Positions 1-11,859 are shown, numbered from the stretch's first letter. The stretch is 57,445 nucleotides of DNA from Gnetum montanum (GCA_015680685.1 MNCI01024118.1:129803-187247), one strand, 5' to 3'. Notes: generated by a model from the letters alone, not told the origin. A program made the numbers and translations.

Positions 1-479
1 ACATTAGCAAAAGGATGTAATGACTTGTTTGGAGAAGCTTTATGTTCATGTATTTGAGTCTTCCCCAAACCTGCCATCTCTAACTCCTGTCAAATCCTTG
101 CCATGACCTATATCCCTTCATCCTCACACTTCTAAGTTTGACATAATGACGTTTGAGTAGTCTCCGACAGATGCTGTTGACGCTTTTGCCTTTCTGGTGT
201 TTCGTATTCTTTGTCGACGTCTTTTGGGAAAGACCTCTAAATGTCAACAAAGAGCGGCCATTGAAACACCATGAAAATTTCGAGGCCTTGACAGTTCAGC
301 AAAAAAGCCGGTGACTCAGACAAAGGGTTGCAACATGGCACGGCGTGACAAGTTCCCTTTCAGTTGAAGGTCTATCCTGCCACACTGCATGGCATAGCAC
401 AAGTAAACTCTAGAAGATGGAGCAAAGCAACGGATGCACGGTGGCAAAGCTTCCAACTTTGCAAGTATCTATTTTGAAA

Positions 480-960
480 ATCTTCACTTTTGGCAAATTA
501 CGTTGTATTACGCTACATAGTGTAACATCACATTGTGCAACATAATATCAAAGACAGTCCACCGCAGCATCAAGAATGGCAAACATGCAAGACTTCAATA
601 GCCCAATAAAAATCTCAAGTCCTAAGCAACAGTCTGCAGTATAACACATGTTTCAACGGGTTTTCTTTCCTAGTTAAAGGGCCCATTACGCTGCTTTACA
701 CAGTGCGGCATAGCAAAAACCCCAAAAAAAGATAGAAACAGAGGAAGCGTGGCAACAATACTTTAACTTTTGCAGTTTCGTTATTTTACGCTGAATTACG
801 CTACGATGTGTAATTTAGTGTAATGTAGCATAATTCAAGTAATGAAAAGCACATTAGCAGTTCATACACCACAATACGCTCTCTAGCGTATTACAGTGTA
901 ATCAAAGGATAGTCTGTTGTCAAAGCCCACATGAGGGTAGTTTACGACGCGCTACGCAGC
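480..960. repeat. Diverged TACGCT / GTGTAA motif repeats in element X
   Basis: Variants of TTACGCTAC, often followed within 10-30 bases by GTGTAA or CAGTGYG and then GCATAG, recur near 500, 690, 790, 870 and 945. The copies are irregularly spaced and diverged. They lie upstream of the TATA-like box at 1061, which fits a U3 regulatory array, but this is inference. Confidence 0.45.
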
Positions 961-1060
961 ATAGCTTCGCAAGCTTCAATGACAACACATTGAGTCAACG
1001 GAATTTTATGAGTACAGGATATGCGTCATTTAAATCACATTTTTCTCCTGACCCTAACCT

Positions 1061-1068
1061 TATAAATG
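1061..1068 (+). promoter_or_regulatory. TATA-like box of element X
   Basis: TATAAATG about 580 bases before the inferred LTR end at 1643. The position fits an LTR promoter with a long R-U5. It is supported only by motif and placement. Confidence 0.35.
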
Positions 1069-1643
1069 CTCCAGTTGATGAAGATCAAAGGGGTTGGCAA
1101 AATTTTTCCTTCAAAGGTTGGCAAGAGAGAAAGAAAGATAATCAACGATCGTGGGAACACCGGAGGTGATTTACAAGAATTCTTAATCAGAAACAATTGG
1201 CTACCAGATATTCTCCCACAGGTCTAAATTCCTTGCACCCAAATTGGCTAGATCAAGGTAGATTGATTCTCACTTGTTTCATCTTTATATACTTGTCTTG
1301 TTAAGTTAAATCCCAGATCTTTTGATCATAATTTCCACCAAATCTGATCTCTTGCATCCTAGTTAGATAGATTTGGTAATTTCATCTAAATTGTTTGCGT
1401 TGTCTTCAATTGCTTTTGGGATTAACGATATCGCATCACTTTACAAAGAATCTTCGTTTCACTATCAAATTACTACCAAACCTTTTACTGATTTAATAAG
1501 TCCCTGTCTAATCAACAAGACCATTCAGGGCACCTCAGATTCATTTTTCTTTCCATCATAGTCCTCGCACAGATCCGGGGTTAGGACTGTGTACACAAAC
1601 ATTCGTTCGGTATTTTCAACGATCGACGTTTTCCGTCGTTACA

Positions 1644-2360
1644 GATGTGAGATCTGCTAATATGACCATCCTAGGGATGTTGCCCAATAATCTCACATCT
1701 ACAAGAGTCTGGGGTGTATGCACTTAACCCAAGACTTAATAGATGGCAGACACCCCGAATGTTACCTTATCCCCAAGGTAACCCAAGGCAGTTCCACCAA
1801 CCATTAGCGTATTATCCAAGTGGAACTTCATCACAACCTATCAGGCAACATTAGCAGTGGAAACACCCATAGTCATGCGGGATGCCACTTCCTAGGTAAC
1901 AATACCCTTACCAACAACCCAATCCTTATGGCTATTACATGTAGCATCTAGTTTCTCCAAGTGACTCTATAGGTCACACAACCCCACAATGGCACTACCA
2001 AGTTCGGAAGTATTTTAGGACTCCTTCTCCTTCAAGAGATGCTCCACATCCATACCATCCTCTAAATCCATCTGCCACTCTTCCACCAGTAGTTCCCATA
2101 CCACCTACTCCAACAATGCAAGGGGAACTCCCCACTCAACCGCAGCAACGTAATGCTACGACAGTTGTAAACCTTCAACCCGCTGCTGGTTCTAACAACC
2201 GCAAAAAGAGAAGACATTTATTTAGAACAAAAGCCCATACAAACTCTCACAACCACAAGTGGTTGAGTCCATACATGCTCCTCCAACACACAAGGCTTCA
2301 AAGCTCCCTTCAAACCACAAATAGAGCTCAACGCATACGATTATGTTAACACATATCGTA
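1644..2360 (+). pseudogene. gag (3' part) of element A, decayed
   Basis: The gag polyprotein would form the capsid and nucleocapsid of the retrotransposon particle. Here the frame is broken by several stops. It aligns with the gag of C (minus, 50700-51180) and of B (8880-9440): the cysteine-rich stretch, then a Pro/Gln/Asn-rich tail, seen as the shared DNA block CCTTA(t/a)(c/a)CC-AAGG-CAnTYCnAGG and the phrase TTATCCAAGTGGAACT. The Cys/His stretch reads C-x2-C followed by HP and C-x residues, an atypical zinc knuckle. The 77-codon open frame at 2116-2349 lies in this tail, but it is a fragment rather than a separate gene. Confidence 0.65.
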
Positions 2361-3125
2361 ACTAACTAGATCAAGGTAGGACACCTTCCCAGGAAACTAT
2401 CTAACCCTGGAAGTCCCTTAATCTACCTCCAAGTCATCGGGAACAAACCACATAAGGCTCTTCTTGACTCAGGTTTTAGATTCAACTTAATATCATGAGA
2501 AATGTATCAAGCCTAGAACCTTCCCCAACTCAAGAAGAGCAATATTCAACTAGAGCTGGCTAACTAGTCCATCACCATTCCCTTCGGATTGGTGGAGGAC
2601 ACCATTACCACTATGTATGGTTGGTCATACCCAACAGATTTCCTAGTGATAGAAGTTAACAACAATGAAGGAGACTTCTCAATTATAATGGGAAGGGCAT
2701 GGCTAAGCACAATAGACGCATGCCTAGGAATTTTCGATCTTTCCTTGGAAATATCTTAGGTAAAAATTTATGGAAAGATTGAGAAGAAGAAATTTCCATG
2801 CATCACATACAGTGACTAAGAGGGTGATGACATGCAGGAATCATGGGTGATTTGAACTTTAACATCTCCTACATGCAACTGGTGTGCCCTAGAAACTCAG
2901 ATACAAAGGTGCCTGTATGTAGTAACCACACAACAAGAGAACACCCAGTGGTTGATAGCTGATTAAGGAAGTAGCCCACCAACATGCATGGAACAAACTA
3001 GGGGAATACCTCATGCCAACAACGAAGGCATAGATACATTGGAATATGAGCATCGCCGACTTTCACCCCTTAATCTAAGAACACCAATTGGGAGAAGTTA
3101 GACACTTCTAAGAAATTCAAATAGG
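2361..3125 (+). pseudogene. Aspartic protease and linker of element A, decayed
   Basis: A retropepsin-like protease would cut the Gag-Pol polyprotein. The active-site tract KALLDSG is readable at 2454-2474, and the C-terminal hallmark IIMGRAW is near 2682-2703. Both match the equivalents in B (IIMGRAW near 9925-9945) and C (minus, near 50060-50095). Stops and a frameshift lie between them. Downstream, 2830-3125 aligns with B's protease-RT linker (10080-10340). RT does not follow. Confidence 0.7.
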
Positions 3126-3129
3126 TGTT

Positions 3130-3334
3130 CATTGTTTTGGATCTCCCCCTTTCCATTTAGTCATGGGGGAGATGGCCACCTATGCTAATCATTTGGGGCC
3201 CTCAGTTCTATTTAATTTTTGTTTTACACATTTTTATTTTGCACATTTTTGTTTTACAAATATTTTTTACAGATTTTTATTTTACATATTTCTTTGACTT
3301 TTCTTGTTTTTTTTTTACAACATCATTATACTTT

Positions 3335-3373
<39 letters not shown>

Positions 3374-5085
3374 CCATTTTGTAAGTTTGTCATCTAATAA
3401 GTGTTCTTCATGATGGTATGAACTGTTTTCCTATTGATTGCTAATGTTTGGTTTTTACCTTTAAGTCATGATGTTAATACTAAGGTATGGTTTTTTTGAT
3501 ATGACAGGCAATGAGTCCACTTCATCCATACATCCATGAATTTCTATGGTCTCTCTCAACTTGGAAATGTACAGTCCTTTCTAAATCAGAACTATAACGA
3601 ATTGGTGACTTGGCATTTCTCAAACTAAGGAAGGACTCAAGGATTGAAAATGGTGTGACTTCAAGGGAACTTGATGTATTTTTGTTGGCCATTCTCTTGG
3701 GTGCTTGGATGTTTTCTTCTTGATTTTTCTTACTGTTTCGACGTTACTCAATCATCGGGAAGCTATGCAAATAAAAATAACAAAGTCTTTGCATGGTGTG
3801 GTTCTCAGGTATAAACACATAAAAAAAACAGTGAGAATTCAAAGCACACCCCTTAGAAAAATAATTCCTTTGACTACAAGCACTGGTTATGGAACTCAAA
3901 ATACAAATGTTCCCTCTAACTAAGGCCCTCCTCACTTCCCCTTCTCTCCTCCTTCATTTCATCGGAATGGTGGTGGCTCTTGGGTGAAGGCATTCTTGTT
4001 ACTCCAAGGGGATGGATTGGCTGAATTCATTAATGTCAAGTCACTGGATGTGGTTTGTTTGAGGCTGGACTTGGAATGGGATCTACTAAGTCATAGTAAT
4101 CATTAACTACACAAGGAGCTATACATCACCTTGTTCTTGGGATTCCATTCCATTCTCTTCTCTCCATCCTTCTCTCCATTGTTCACCTCATTGCTGGTTG
4201 TATCATTAATATATATTTTGGTTGACACATTTTTTTCTTTTTTGTAAATTCTTGTGGTTAAGATTTTAACTCTTGTTCCAAATGACATTCCCAGAGCCTA
4301 TGGGCTCTTTGAATGTGGGTTTGTCAGGGCATTAAGGGCATGAGCCTACTTTGGGGAGGATCCACTGACACTCCTATTTGGTGCACCAGTTAAATTCTTT
4401 CCCTTAACATTTTGCAATTAACTTTATTTTTTTCATTTCCATCTTGACATCCATATCATTGATGTTATAGTTGTCTCTTTTTGGGTATCTTTCATATTCC
4501 TTTTCTTTCTCCATTATATCACTACTGGAGGTTCACTCTTAGTCATGGGGGTCCAAACCCAAATTTTTTCAATTTTTTTCCTAACCCCTACACCTTCGAT
4601 AGTCACCATGAATATATCTCTAGACCCGTATCAGCCATACCACAACTCAGCCAATGGACCTTTCACTGAAGCAAGGTATCAATTGCATTGTGATTTATTT
4701 ACCCTTGCTAATATAAAGAATGTGTTGTATGTGTAGATGGAAATCATACAACAACAGATTGGATCTGGAAAGAACACTTAGAATGGAGCAGTGCTGAAGC
4801 AACTATGCAAGGAGCAAGATCAATGGAGTGCTTATGGATAGACAATGAAAGGTGTAATCTTGGCATTGGAAGCAACAAAACTTCTTTCTCTCTCTCTTTC
4901 TCAGCTGTCAAATAAGGCCTGATGTCAAATGTATAAGGTGTTTGCTCCTATTATCATGAACACCAGTCTTGTCTTGTCTTGTAATGATGATCTATTCACA
5001 TGTCATCCCATTAGTTCCATTTTAATTCAATAATCTCATACCATCCCAATATTTTATAAGGAACTCGAGGATGAGTTTTTATTCA
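3130..5085 (+). other. Post-pol spacer of element A
   Basis: This aligns in order with B (13200-14330, then 16900-16990) and with C on the minus strand (46750-45700). It opens with the last codons of integrase (about 3155-3210) and a T-rich stretch of repeated TTTTACA. It also holds the conserved non-coding block GTCTTTGCATGGTGTGGTT at 3785-3803. The large post-pol ORF of B and C is not recognisable; only a short stretch near 4735-4910 could be its coiled-coil end. The purine-rich run CATGGGGGTA (5088-5097) next to the LTR is the plus-strand priming tract. Confidence 0.6.
3342..3371. repeat. (GT)15 microsatellite
   Basis: Thirty bases of uninterrupted TG/GT in the post-pol spacer of element A, likely polymorphic. 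It explains the two overlapping open frames around it (3182-3413), which are low-complexity artefacts. Confidence 0.95.
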
Positions 5086-5097
5086 TTCATGGGGGTA

Positions 5098-5939
5098 TGA
5101 TGGGATGCAATATCACATGGGCTATGATATCACATACGTGATATCCCGTCCGCCACGATATTGCATCCCCCTTAATATCGCGTATGCGATATCGCGGTCC
5201 ACCTCCAGTTCTATAAATAAGAGGCAACTCTCCCTTGTTTCTAATTCTAGGCCTAGACCATAGCAAAACTCTAGCAGCTTTACCTTTCCAAGGATAGAAT
5301 AATTTCCATGTGCCTGCAATAGGAGCTCCAAAGTGAATGGATCTTTATTCGAGCAAATATTGTATCTGAACACATGTTTGTGTACAGAAATAAAGACAAA
5401 CTTCTTGGATAAACCTTGCAATGCATGGAATAGGCTAAATAGGATTTTAATTATTTTTATTTATTTTTTATCATTTAAATGCTTTCTTAGTTAATTAAAT
5501 CTCTCTCAACCCTTCTCTCCTAGTTAAGTGCATTCAGTATGACCTCTTCGAGCATGTGCATTACGCTTGGTGATCCTAGCAATGACTAGTGTTTGGTAAC
5601 CAAGGTTGCATTGGTTCAAGGTGTGAACAGTAAGTGGGAATGGATGCTGATGCTAGGTTAATTAAGGCTTAGTTAGTTAGTTAAAGTTAGCTAATTAGTC
5701 TCTTCACCCTTCACCTCTTAACATAGGAGATAAAAGAGAAAAGATATAAAAATCACATACCTCAGACTTGCTTAACCATACAACTGTGACAAATACAAGT
5801 AAGTCTGGGAAGACAACGAATGATTAACCTTAAGTGTTTCATAAGGTGTGTAGGCACCTAGTATGTGGACTTTGACCGAATCGCGCGTGCTACGCTCGTA
5901 TTCGTATGGTTGAGTGTAGGGATACCTTGCCACTCATCA
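5098..5939 (+). repeat. 3' LTR of element A
   Basis: Starts TGATGGGATGC after the polypurine tract and ends CACTCATCA. The end sequence GGATACCTTGCCACTCATCA is shared with the LTRs of B, C and G. The TATA box is at 5212-5219, and the conserved block AATAAAGACAAACTTCTTGG then CTTGCAATG begins at 5389 (polyadenylation signal and R/U5). Beyond the R/U5 block it diverges strongly from B and C. Confidence 0.85.
5126..5219 (+). promoter_or_regulatory. U3 palindrome cluster and TATA box of element A
   Basis: GATATCACATACGTGATATC (5126-5145) and ATATCGCGTATGCGATAT (5175-5192) are near-perfect palindromes of the same design, separated by CpG-rich sequence. TATAAATA follows at 5212-5219. The first contains a TACGTG core, which resembles plant bZIP (G-box-like) sites. 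The binding idea is inference; the symmetry is directly visible. Confidence 0.6.
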
Positions 5940-7323
5940 AGTACTCATAAATAGCCATTTCTTGCAAGTATTTTATCTATCCAAATGGTGCTAGCATCCA
6001 TCAACCTATGACCCATAATCACGAGCCTTCTAGAGGACTAGTTCTAGGGGTAAAGCACCTATGCCATGTACCAGCCATAAGGACAATCACACTTATGCTC
6101 TACCACTCTTAGGATGAGGCCTGAGATACAAGCCTCACAAATGCATCATAGTGGAGGTTAATCTATACTACCTCTAGGGTGCCTCATCATTAACTAATCC
6201 ACATTCTTATGCTAGCATTACCTACCAACAACCATCACAAGCATTGTTGCAAAGACATGTACAAATCCTGATTGGCTTAAGCCAACACATCATAAGCACA
6301 ACACCTCCAAACAAACACAACATGACCACATGTATCCACATGAAAACAATAACACAATTTAACAAAAAAACATTTTTCATGTAATTCCACAAAAAAGGCC
6401 ACTATAATAACCTCTAAAATGATATATGCCAAAAAAGAAAACCAATGCCATAATTAAAAAGTACTTTTCAAGACAATTCCAACATCACTAATTTTACCTA
6501 AATTAGACTCCTGGAAGCAAAGTTATGTGTGTTTAAAGTTTGATTAATAAAATAATATTTAACTACAACTAGTGATGACTAAAACTCCCAAAAACTCCTA
6601 TGCCACAATAAATCCCTAAAATATAATATTTCCACTAAACCAGTCTCATGAACATCACATATCATATTTCACAAGTTCACATCATACCATACATTGTCTA
6701 AATATTAATAAACAATTTGTAACCAAAACCATACAATTTTGGAAAGTATGCAAAATAACATGTCTAAGCTTAATCTTTTAACTATCTATCCTACATGCCC
6801 ACATCACATGATCATATACACTGATCCAACACAAAAATACAAGGAATAATATAAAGACAACCCAACAATTGAAATTGTAGGGAAAAACATTCAAAACAAG
6901 TAGAAAAGCCTTAAAATTTTGGCAAGACCCTCTTTCGCTCCAAACATCTTCCACACCCATATAGATGCAATTGATGTAATCCCAAATCTAGGTTCAAAGT
7001 AGCAAAAAATCGATCCACAAAGCCCAAAATGTAGAAAAGTGTGGAAAATATAAAGGCAAGAAAGAAAATTGATGAAAAAAAATAGGCTCTTGTTCATTTT
7101 TGTTCATGCAAACTCTTAGGATGAAAATTAGAAATCCAAAAATCATTTTCTATGGGTAGGTGGTGGTAGGGTAGTGGGAAAACATAATATAACCTATACT
7201 TTCCATCATAAGCTTTAAAATTTATAAAAAATACTATATGAGCTACGTCCCCTTTTCCCCATGGCATGTGCAACACCTACCACCTGCTTTTTCATTTTTT
7301 AAAAAAACTAAACCCATGGGATG
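5940..7323 (-). repeat. Left (3') LTR fragment of element D
   Basis: Colinear with 23651-25040 of the right LTR throughout; for example the ACTCATAAATAGCC start, the GCCACTATAATAAC stretch near 6400 and 24110, and the ending ATGGGATGTAA. The final five bases here (7319-7323, GGATG) are duplicated at 18340-18344 by insertion of B. The short open frames on the minus strand between 6778 and 7276 are chance frames in LTR sequence. Confidence 0.85.
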
Positions 7324-7866
7324 TAATGAAGTGTCTTCTATTAATTACGTTGATGATATGCCAGTGATGTGACCCCATCAATGTAGGATTTTTCACATTG
7401 ACATGTACCTATTCATGTGGCACTCTAGTTGGTTTATAAATATGACATCCCAATCATGTTAAAGAAGGGGAAGAATTTCAGTTGCTAGTGGAATTCTTGT
7501 AGTTTGTTTTTGTAAGACATAGAATAATTTTCTAAGTGCCTATAGTAGGATTCAAGGAGTGTATGGATCATTATTCATGCACTATTGTACCTAAGCACCA
7601 TAATGTATGTGGAAATAAAGATAAAATTTTTGATAAACCTTGCAACACTTGGACTAGCTTAATGATTTATTTATGCATTTATTATTTTCATTAATTAAGT
7701 GATTAATTAAGCTAGAATGATTTAGACTTTAAGTAATTAATTGAGCTAAATAGACTAGCACACATAAGTATGACCACTTTAAGCATATGTATAACACTTG
7801 GTAATCCTAGTTGCACTTAATACTTGGTCATCCAGCAGTGTTGTACATGTTCAAGATATGTATGAA
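7324..7866 (+). repeat. 5' LTR of element B, 3'-truncated
   Basis: Aligns with the first roughly 540 bases of the 3' LTR (17451-18000). Shared landmarks are TAATGAAGTGTC at the start (TG has become TA), TATAAATA at 7435-7442, and AATAAAGATAAAATTTTTGA from about 7610. The remaining roughly 330 bases of LTR, the primer binding site and the untranslated leader are absent. Confidence 0.85.
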
Positions 7867-7974
7867 AAGTGTTAGTAGAGGTTCATTATCTAGTCCCACT
7901 TTTCATCATGCTTATGAAAAGTGGGACATCATAGGCATCATCAAGGTCATGATAATGAACCTCTACTAACACTT
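7867..7974. repeat. Nested perfect hairpin at the truncated B 5' LTR
   Basis: The outer arms 7867-7890 and 7951-7974 are perfect 24-base reverse complements (arm starts AAGTGTTAGTAGAGG). Inside them, 7893-7906 and 7914-7927 are perfect 14-base reverse complements (GTCCCACTTTTCAT) with a 7-base loop. It sits exactly where the LTR stops matching and gag begins. Perfect arms in such a decayed element suggest recent formation or gene conversion between the arms. Confidence 0.9.
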
Positions 7975-9620
7975 GAAATATGCTCAACATCACAAAGGCT
8001 ATCAAAATTCCTACTAGACTTGGGAAAGATAGCTAAATCAAGTGGTTAGACATGAACAATATCCCCATATTTGAGGGGGATATAACTCAGATCCTTAAAA
8101 GCATCGACAAGCCTTTCACGACGCCTATGCCTTAAAAAATATTCAAAATGATTGGAAAAAGCTCAAGCTATTTCCTAGAAAACTCATCAAGAAAGGAGAA
8201 AGCTTGTACCATTCTCTAGAACCAAAATCAATTCATCGATGAAGTACAATGGTACCACTATTTAATGACAAGTATTAGACATACTCCAAGGTGTCAAACC
8301 TACAAATGTAAATTCTAGGCTAGAAACAAGGAACACATGAACCCTTAGATGCCACCATGAATAGATACTATTCATTATTACACTAATTCCCTAGTCATGG
8401 TTACTCTCAGTGAGAACAAATTCACCACATCATAAATGGGCTTCACTTAGAAACATGAAGGACACTTGGGATCTATGCCCAAGGAAGACTATCAAAATTA
8501 AGAATCCATCATATACAAAGATTGATTAAGTAAGTAGAAAAAAAAAGAAGGAGATTTGAGCAAATGAGAAAGTGCAAAAGAATATAACAATAATCTTTCC
8601 ATCAGAAAGAAGGAGGTCTGCTTTTGTGATAGTAAGGAGGAGTCACCTCTTGATGATGTGGGGTAATAAAAGACCTTGCTGATCCAAAAATCTATGTCTA
8701 AAATTTTGGCCAAGGTAGATAAAATGTGGGATTTATTGGATGAAAATTCCAAATATCTCTAAAAATCATAGAAGAATCAAGAGAGTGAAGTAGTCGCAAG
8801 AAGCATAAAGAAGCTAAACATGCCTACCAAAGGGGCAAGGGTAAAGCTATTGTAGTAGACGAAGTTTTGGAGATTGAATCACATGATGATGGTGTATGTG
8901 AAATCTACCACTATGAACATTATAAGGCATGTTTTCCTATTTTATCATACTTACAAGAATCATGGGCATATGCTCTAAATCCATGACTATCAAAAAGGTA
9001 AACACCCAGAAGATTGCCTTATCCTTAAGGCAATCCTAGGCAGTTCTACCAAGAACAATCTTATTATCCAAGTGGAACTCCACCATAACTTTATGAGTAG
9101 CATTAGTAGTGTCAGCAACCATAGTCATGAGGGATGTCACCACCATGATAACAATATCCTTACAAGCAACCAAATCTATATGGGTACTATGTTTAGAAAC
9201 CCCTATCTCCACATGACTCTTCCAGTAACATTTCTCCTTTCTAGCATTACTACCATCCTCCTAAATATTAACAAACTTATTCTCCAATTCCTAGAGGGGA
9301 TTCCATATTCCATTCATACCCTCTTCATGTGCTTACACCTATTCCTCCATCCTCAACATAGCTACTGCCTACTCCATCCATGCAGGATGAGCTTCCAGCT
9401 CAGCCGTAATAGCATAATGCTACAAAGGCCATTAATCTAGAATTGGTTAATCAACTAATTATTTTAGAACCTACATCTTACAAATTACCATTATTCTGAT
9501 CCAAAAGTCCTCCTAAGCCCTTACAAACTCTTGCAGTTAGTCACCTTGCTTCTTCCTCATCCTCTATAAATCATCAAATATAGAGCCCTTCAAACCAAAC
9601 ACCTTCCAAGATCCACACTG
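7975..9620 (+). pseudogene. gag of element B, 5'-truncated and decayed
   Basis: A retrotransposon capsid/nucleocapsid precursor with many stops. Readable phrases include a stretch near 8400-8510 corresponding to C's IDGLHFEIGKTLGVYAQ (minus strand, near 51550-51600), which is a typical retrotrans_gag tail. A charged region follows, then the atypical Cys/His stretch (about 8880-8940), then a Pro/Gln/Asn-rich tail. The 122-codon open frame at 9072-9440 is an out-of-frame shadow of this tail. The first roughly 300 codons seen in C (from 52901) are missing here. Confidence 0.65.
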
Positions 9621-9639
9621 TTATGTTAACTAATGTTGT

Positions 9640-10130
9640 ATCTAACAGGATCCAGGCTAGCAACCTTCCCATGAAATTACCTCATCTTTGAAGTTCCCTT
9701 ATCTATTTGTAGATTGTTGAGAATGAACCATGCAAAGCTCTTCTAGATTCAAGTTCTAGTCTTAATTTGACTTTCCATAAGATGTATACTACCTAGAACC
9801 TACTACCTCTCAAGAAAAGCAATATCATATTAGAATATATTGTAATCACTATCTGTTGGTGGTCTTATCCTATTGATTTCCTAGTAATCAAAGTTGAGAA
9901 CTACAAGGGGGATTTTCCAATCATTATGGGAAGGGCATGGCTCAATATAGTTGATGTAGGAATGTGCATCAGAGATATTTTCTTCAAAATTTCTAAGGAA
10001 AATGCATTCATAAAGATCAAGAAGAAACAAGTTCTATGCATGGAATATAGCGATATAGGGTGTAACTACGTTTAGAAACTCTAGTCCATGAAAAGAGCAT
10101 CAATTTTCACATGCAAGTAGTCTATAAATA
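9640..10130 (+). pseudogene. Aspartic protease of element B, decayed
   Basis: CKALLDS is readable near 9728-9750 (Asp kept, following Gly changed to Ser). FLVIKVENYKGDFPIIMGRAW lies near 9878-9945. The DTG/DSG and GRAW hallmarks are those of Ty3/gypsy retropepsins. It is in the same position and has the same wording as in A and C. Confidence 0.7.
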
Positions 10131-10559
10131 AGGTAAACATTCAAAGGTTCCTATACACAACAACCACAAAATAAGAGGACATTTAATGGATAACTAATTT
10201 TAAGAGCAACATAGTTTGCATGAAACTAACTAAGAGTCTAATGTGTGCCTATGTCGTAGGCATGGATGAATTGAAGTAAGTTCATCACCAACTCTTTAAT
10301 GACAAAAATGATGATACCTATTGGAGAGAATTGGAAATCCTTGAAAATTTTAAATAAGAGCCCCTAGAGTTAAAAACTCTAACTACTAGCTTGAAATATG
10401 CATTTTTAAAAAATGAGAAGCTGATTATAATCAATGTAAAAATTTCTCCTAAGAAAAAAGAAAAGCTATTGAAAGTGGTTAACAGATGACCAACAACCTT
10501 TGCTTGGTCATATCCTGAACTCACTGGGATTGATCTATAAATATGCTAGTATCATATCC

Positions 10560-11850
10560 ATACTAATCTATCCATAAAGCTAAGGAAGTAGACATAGTAG
10601 TGGGTGAACCCCAAATTAAAGCAAATCTTCAAGGAGGAAATAGAACAACTCCTCAAGGTATTGTTCATCTATCCTATTGCAAATAGTGAGTGGGTCAGCC
10701 CATTTGTGATTATGCCAAAGAAAGGTAACAAGTGATGGATTTGTATTGATTTGAGGATATTAAATATGGCAACATTCAAAGATCATTTTCCACTACCATT
10801 TTTTGATCAAGTTTTGGACACCATTTCTAGACATTTCTATTATAGCTTTTTGGATGGTTATAGTGGCTATAACATAATTTAGATTGCATGAAAGAATTAA
10901 GCCAAAACTACATTCATGAGTCCTTAGGGGACTTTTGCATATTGGAAGATGTCTTCTGGTTTGTACAATGCTCCTACCACATTTCAACGCTTCATCTTGA
11001 GCATCTTTTAGTAGAAAAATAGTAGTGGGGTGGAAGTCTTCATGGATAAATTTTCCACTTACAAAACTACACCTAAGCAAGCCTTGGACTTCCTTGAGTA
11101 AGTATTAAAAATATGTATGGAAATAAACCTATGATTTAATTAGCAAAATACCCATATAATGGTCTAAGAGAGCATTGTGTTAAAGCATAGGATTTCTCAA
11201 GAAGGGATTAAGGTAGACACTAAAAAGATAAGTATCATCAAAGGAATAACCCATCAACTAGAAATAGTTAAAGATGTTTAATCATTTCTTAGACACACTA
11301 GCTACTATTGGTGATTCATATATTTCTCTAAGATCATAAAACTATTGGTCAAGCTAATAAAGAAAGATGCTCCATTTTTTCTTGGATCAAGGAGTGTGAA
11401 AATGCATTCCAATAGCTAAAGGAGAAACTTGTAGAAGCTCCAATTCTACAAGCACTAAACTGGTCCAACTAATTTCATATCATGACAGATGCATCAAATT
11501 ATGTTTGGAAGCCATGTTGATGTAGTTGGATGATTAGAAACATTCATATTACATCCATTTCATAAGTCAAAGCATTATGGGTGCACAACTCAATTATACT
11601 GCAATGGAGAAAGAACTAATTGTAGTGGTGTATGCTTTGGAAAAGCTTAGGAACTATGTGCTTCAATACAAAGTGTTTGTACACACTGATCATAGTGTCA
11701 TTTTCTTCCTAATGAACAAGCCAATGGTGAGCCCCTGTGTCATATGGTGATTGGTGATCTTGCAGAAATCTGATCTTATGATCTTAGATCAAAAGAGAAC
11801 TGGGAACGTGATCATCAATCATCTCTCTTAGTTAAGATAGGATAACAAAT
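10560..11850 (+). pseudogene. Reverse transcriptase and RNase H of element B, decayed
   Basis: The RT starts near VNPKLKQ (10590s). It continues through SEWVSPFVIMPKKGNK, FLDGYSGYN, TFAYWKMSSGLYNAP and EVFMDKFSTY. The last is the YxDD-type catalytic box, but the second Asp is Lys (AAA, 11048-11050). In-frame stops include TAA at 10898-10900. RNase H phrases follow (GAQLNYTAMEKELIVVVYALEKL, VFVHTDHS, about 11580-11700), ending near the Athila/TAT-type phrase NVIINHLS. It is not functional. Compare C, which shares the lesion in the catalytic box. Confidence 0.8.
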
Positions 11851-11859
11851 AGGAGGAGA

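Larger units (their letters stand above)
1..1643 (+). mobile_element. 3' end of unclassified LTR element X, inserted in element A
   Basis: No protein is recognisable here. The segment keeps many more CpG dinucleotides than the rest of the window and has a TATA-like box at 1061-1068. It ends at about 1643 in GTCGTTACA, and the sequence then continues directly as the zinc-knuckle part of element A's gag (aligned to the same part of element C near 51070-51180). The simplest reading is the U3-R-U5 of a 3' LTR whose start lies left of the window. No target-site duplication can be tested because the left flank is missing. It could instead be part of a chimeric or rearranged element. There is no coding potential beyond short chance frames. 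Confidence 0.4.
1644..5939 (+). mobile_element. Element A: internally deleted Ty3/gypsy (Athila/TAT-like), 3' part
   Basis: It keeps the 3' part of gag, the protease, the post-pol spacer and the 3' LTR. The 5' LTR and gag start are cut off by element X and the window edge. The order matches elements B and C, but RT, RNase H and integrase are missing: the protease-RT linker runs straight into the integrase C-terminal end at about 3130. A is inserted in the left LTR of D. The bases after A's end (from 5940, AGTACTCATAAATAGCC) continue the sequence seen uninterrupted in D's right LTR at 23651. AGTAC at 5940-5944 is the expected duplication, but its partner is outside the window. Confidence 0.8.

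Noticed and set aside
3182-3413. Two overlapping small proteins
   Set aside because: They are T-rich spacer plus a GT microsatellite, with no conservation of frame in B or C.
5122-5421. 99-codon minus-strand frame in the A LTR
   Set aside because: It is antisense to the LTR promoter region and absent from B and C LTRs. It is open by chance.
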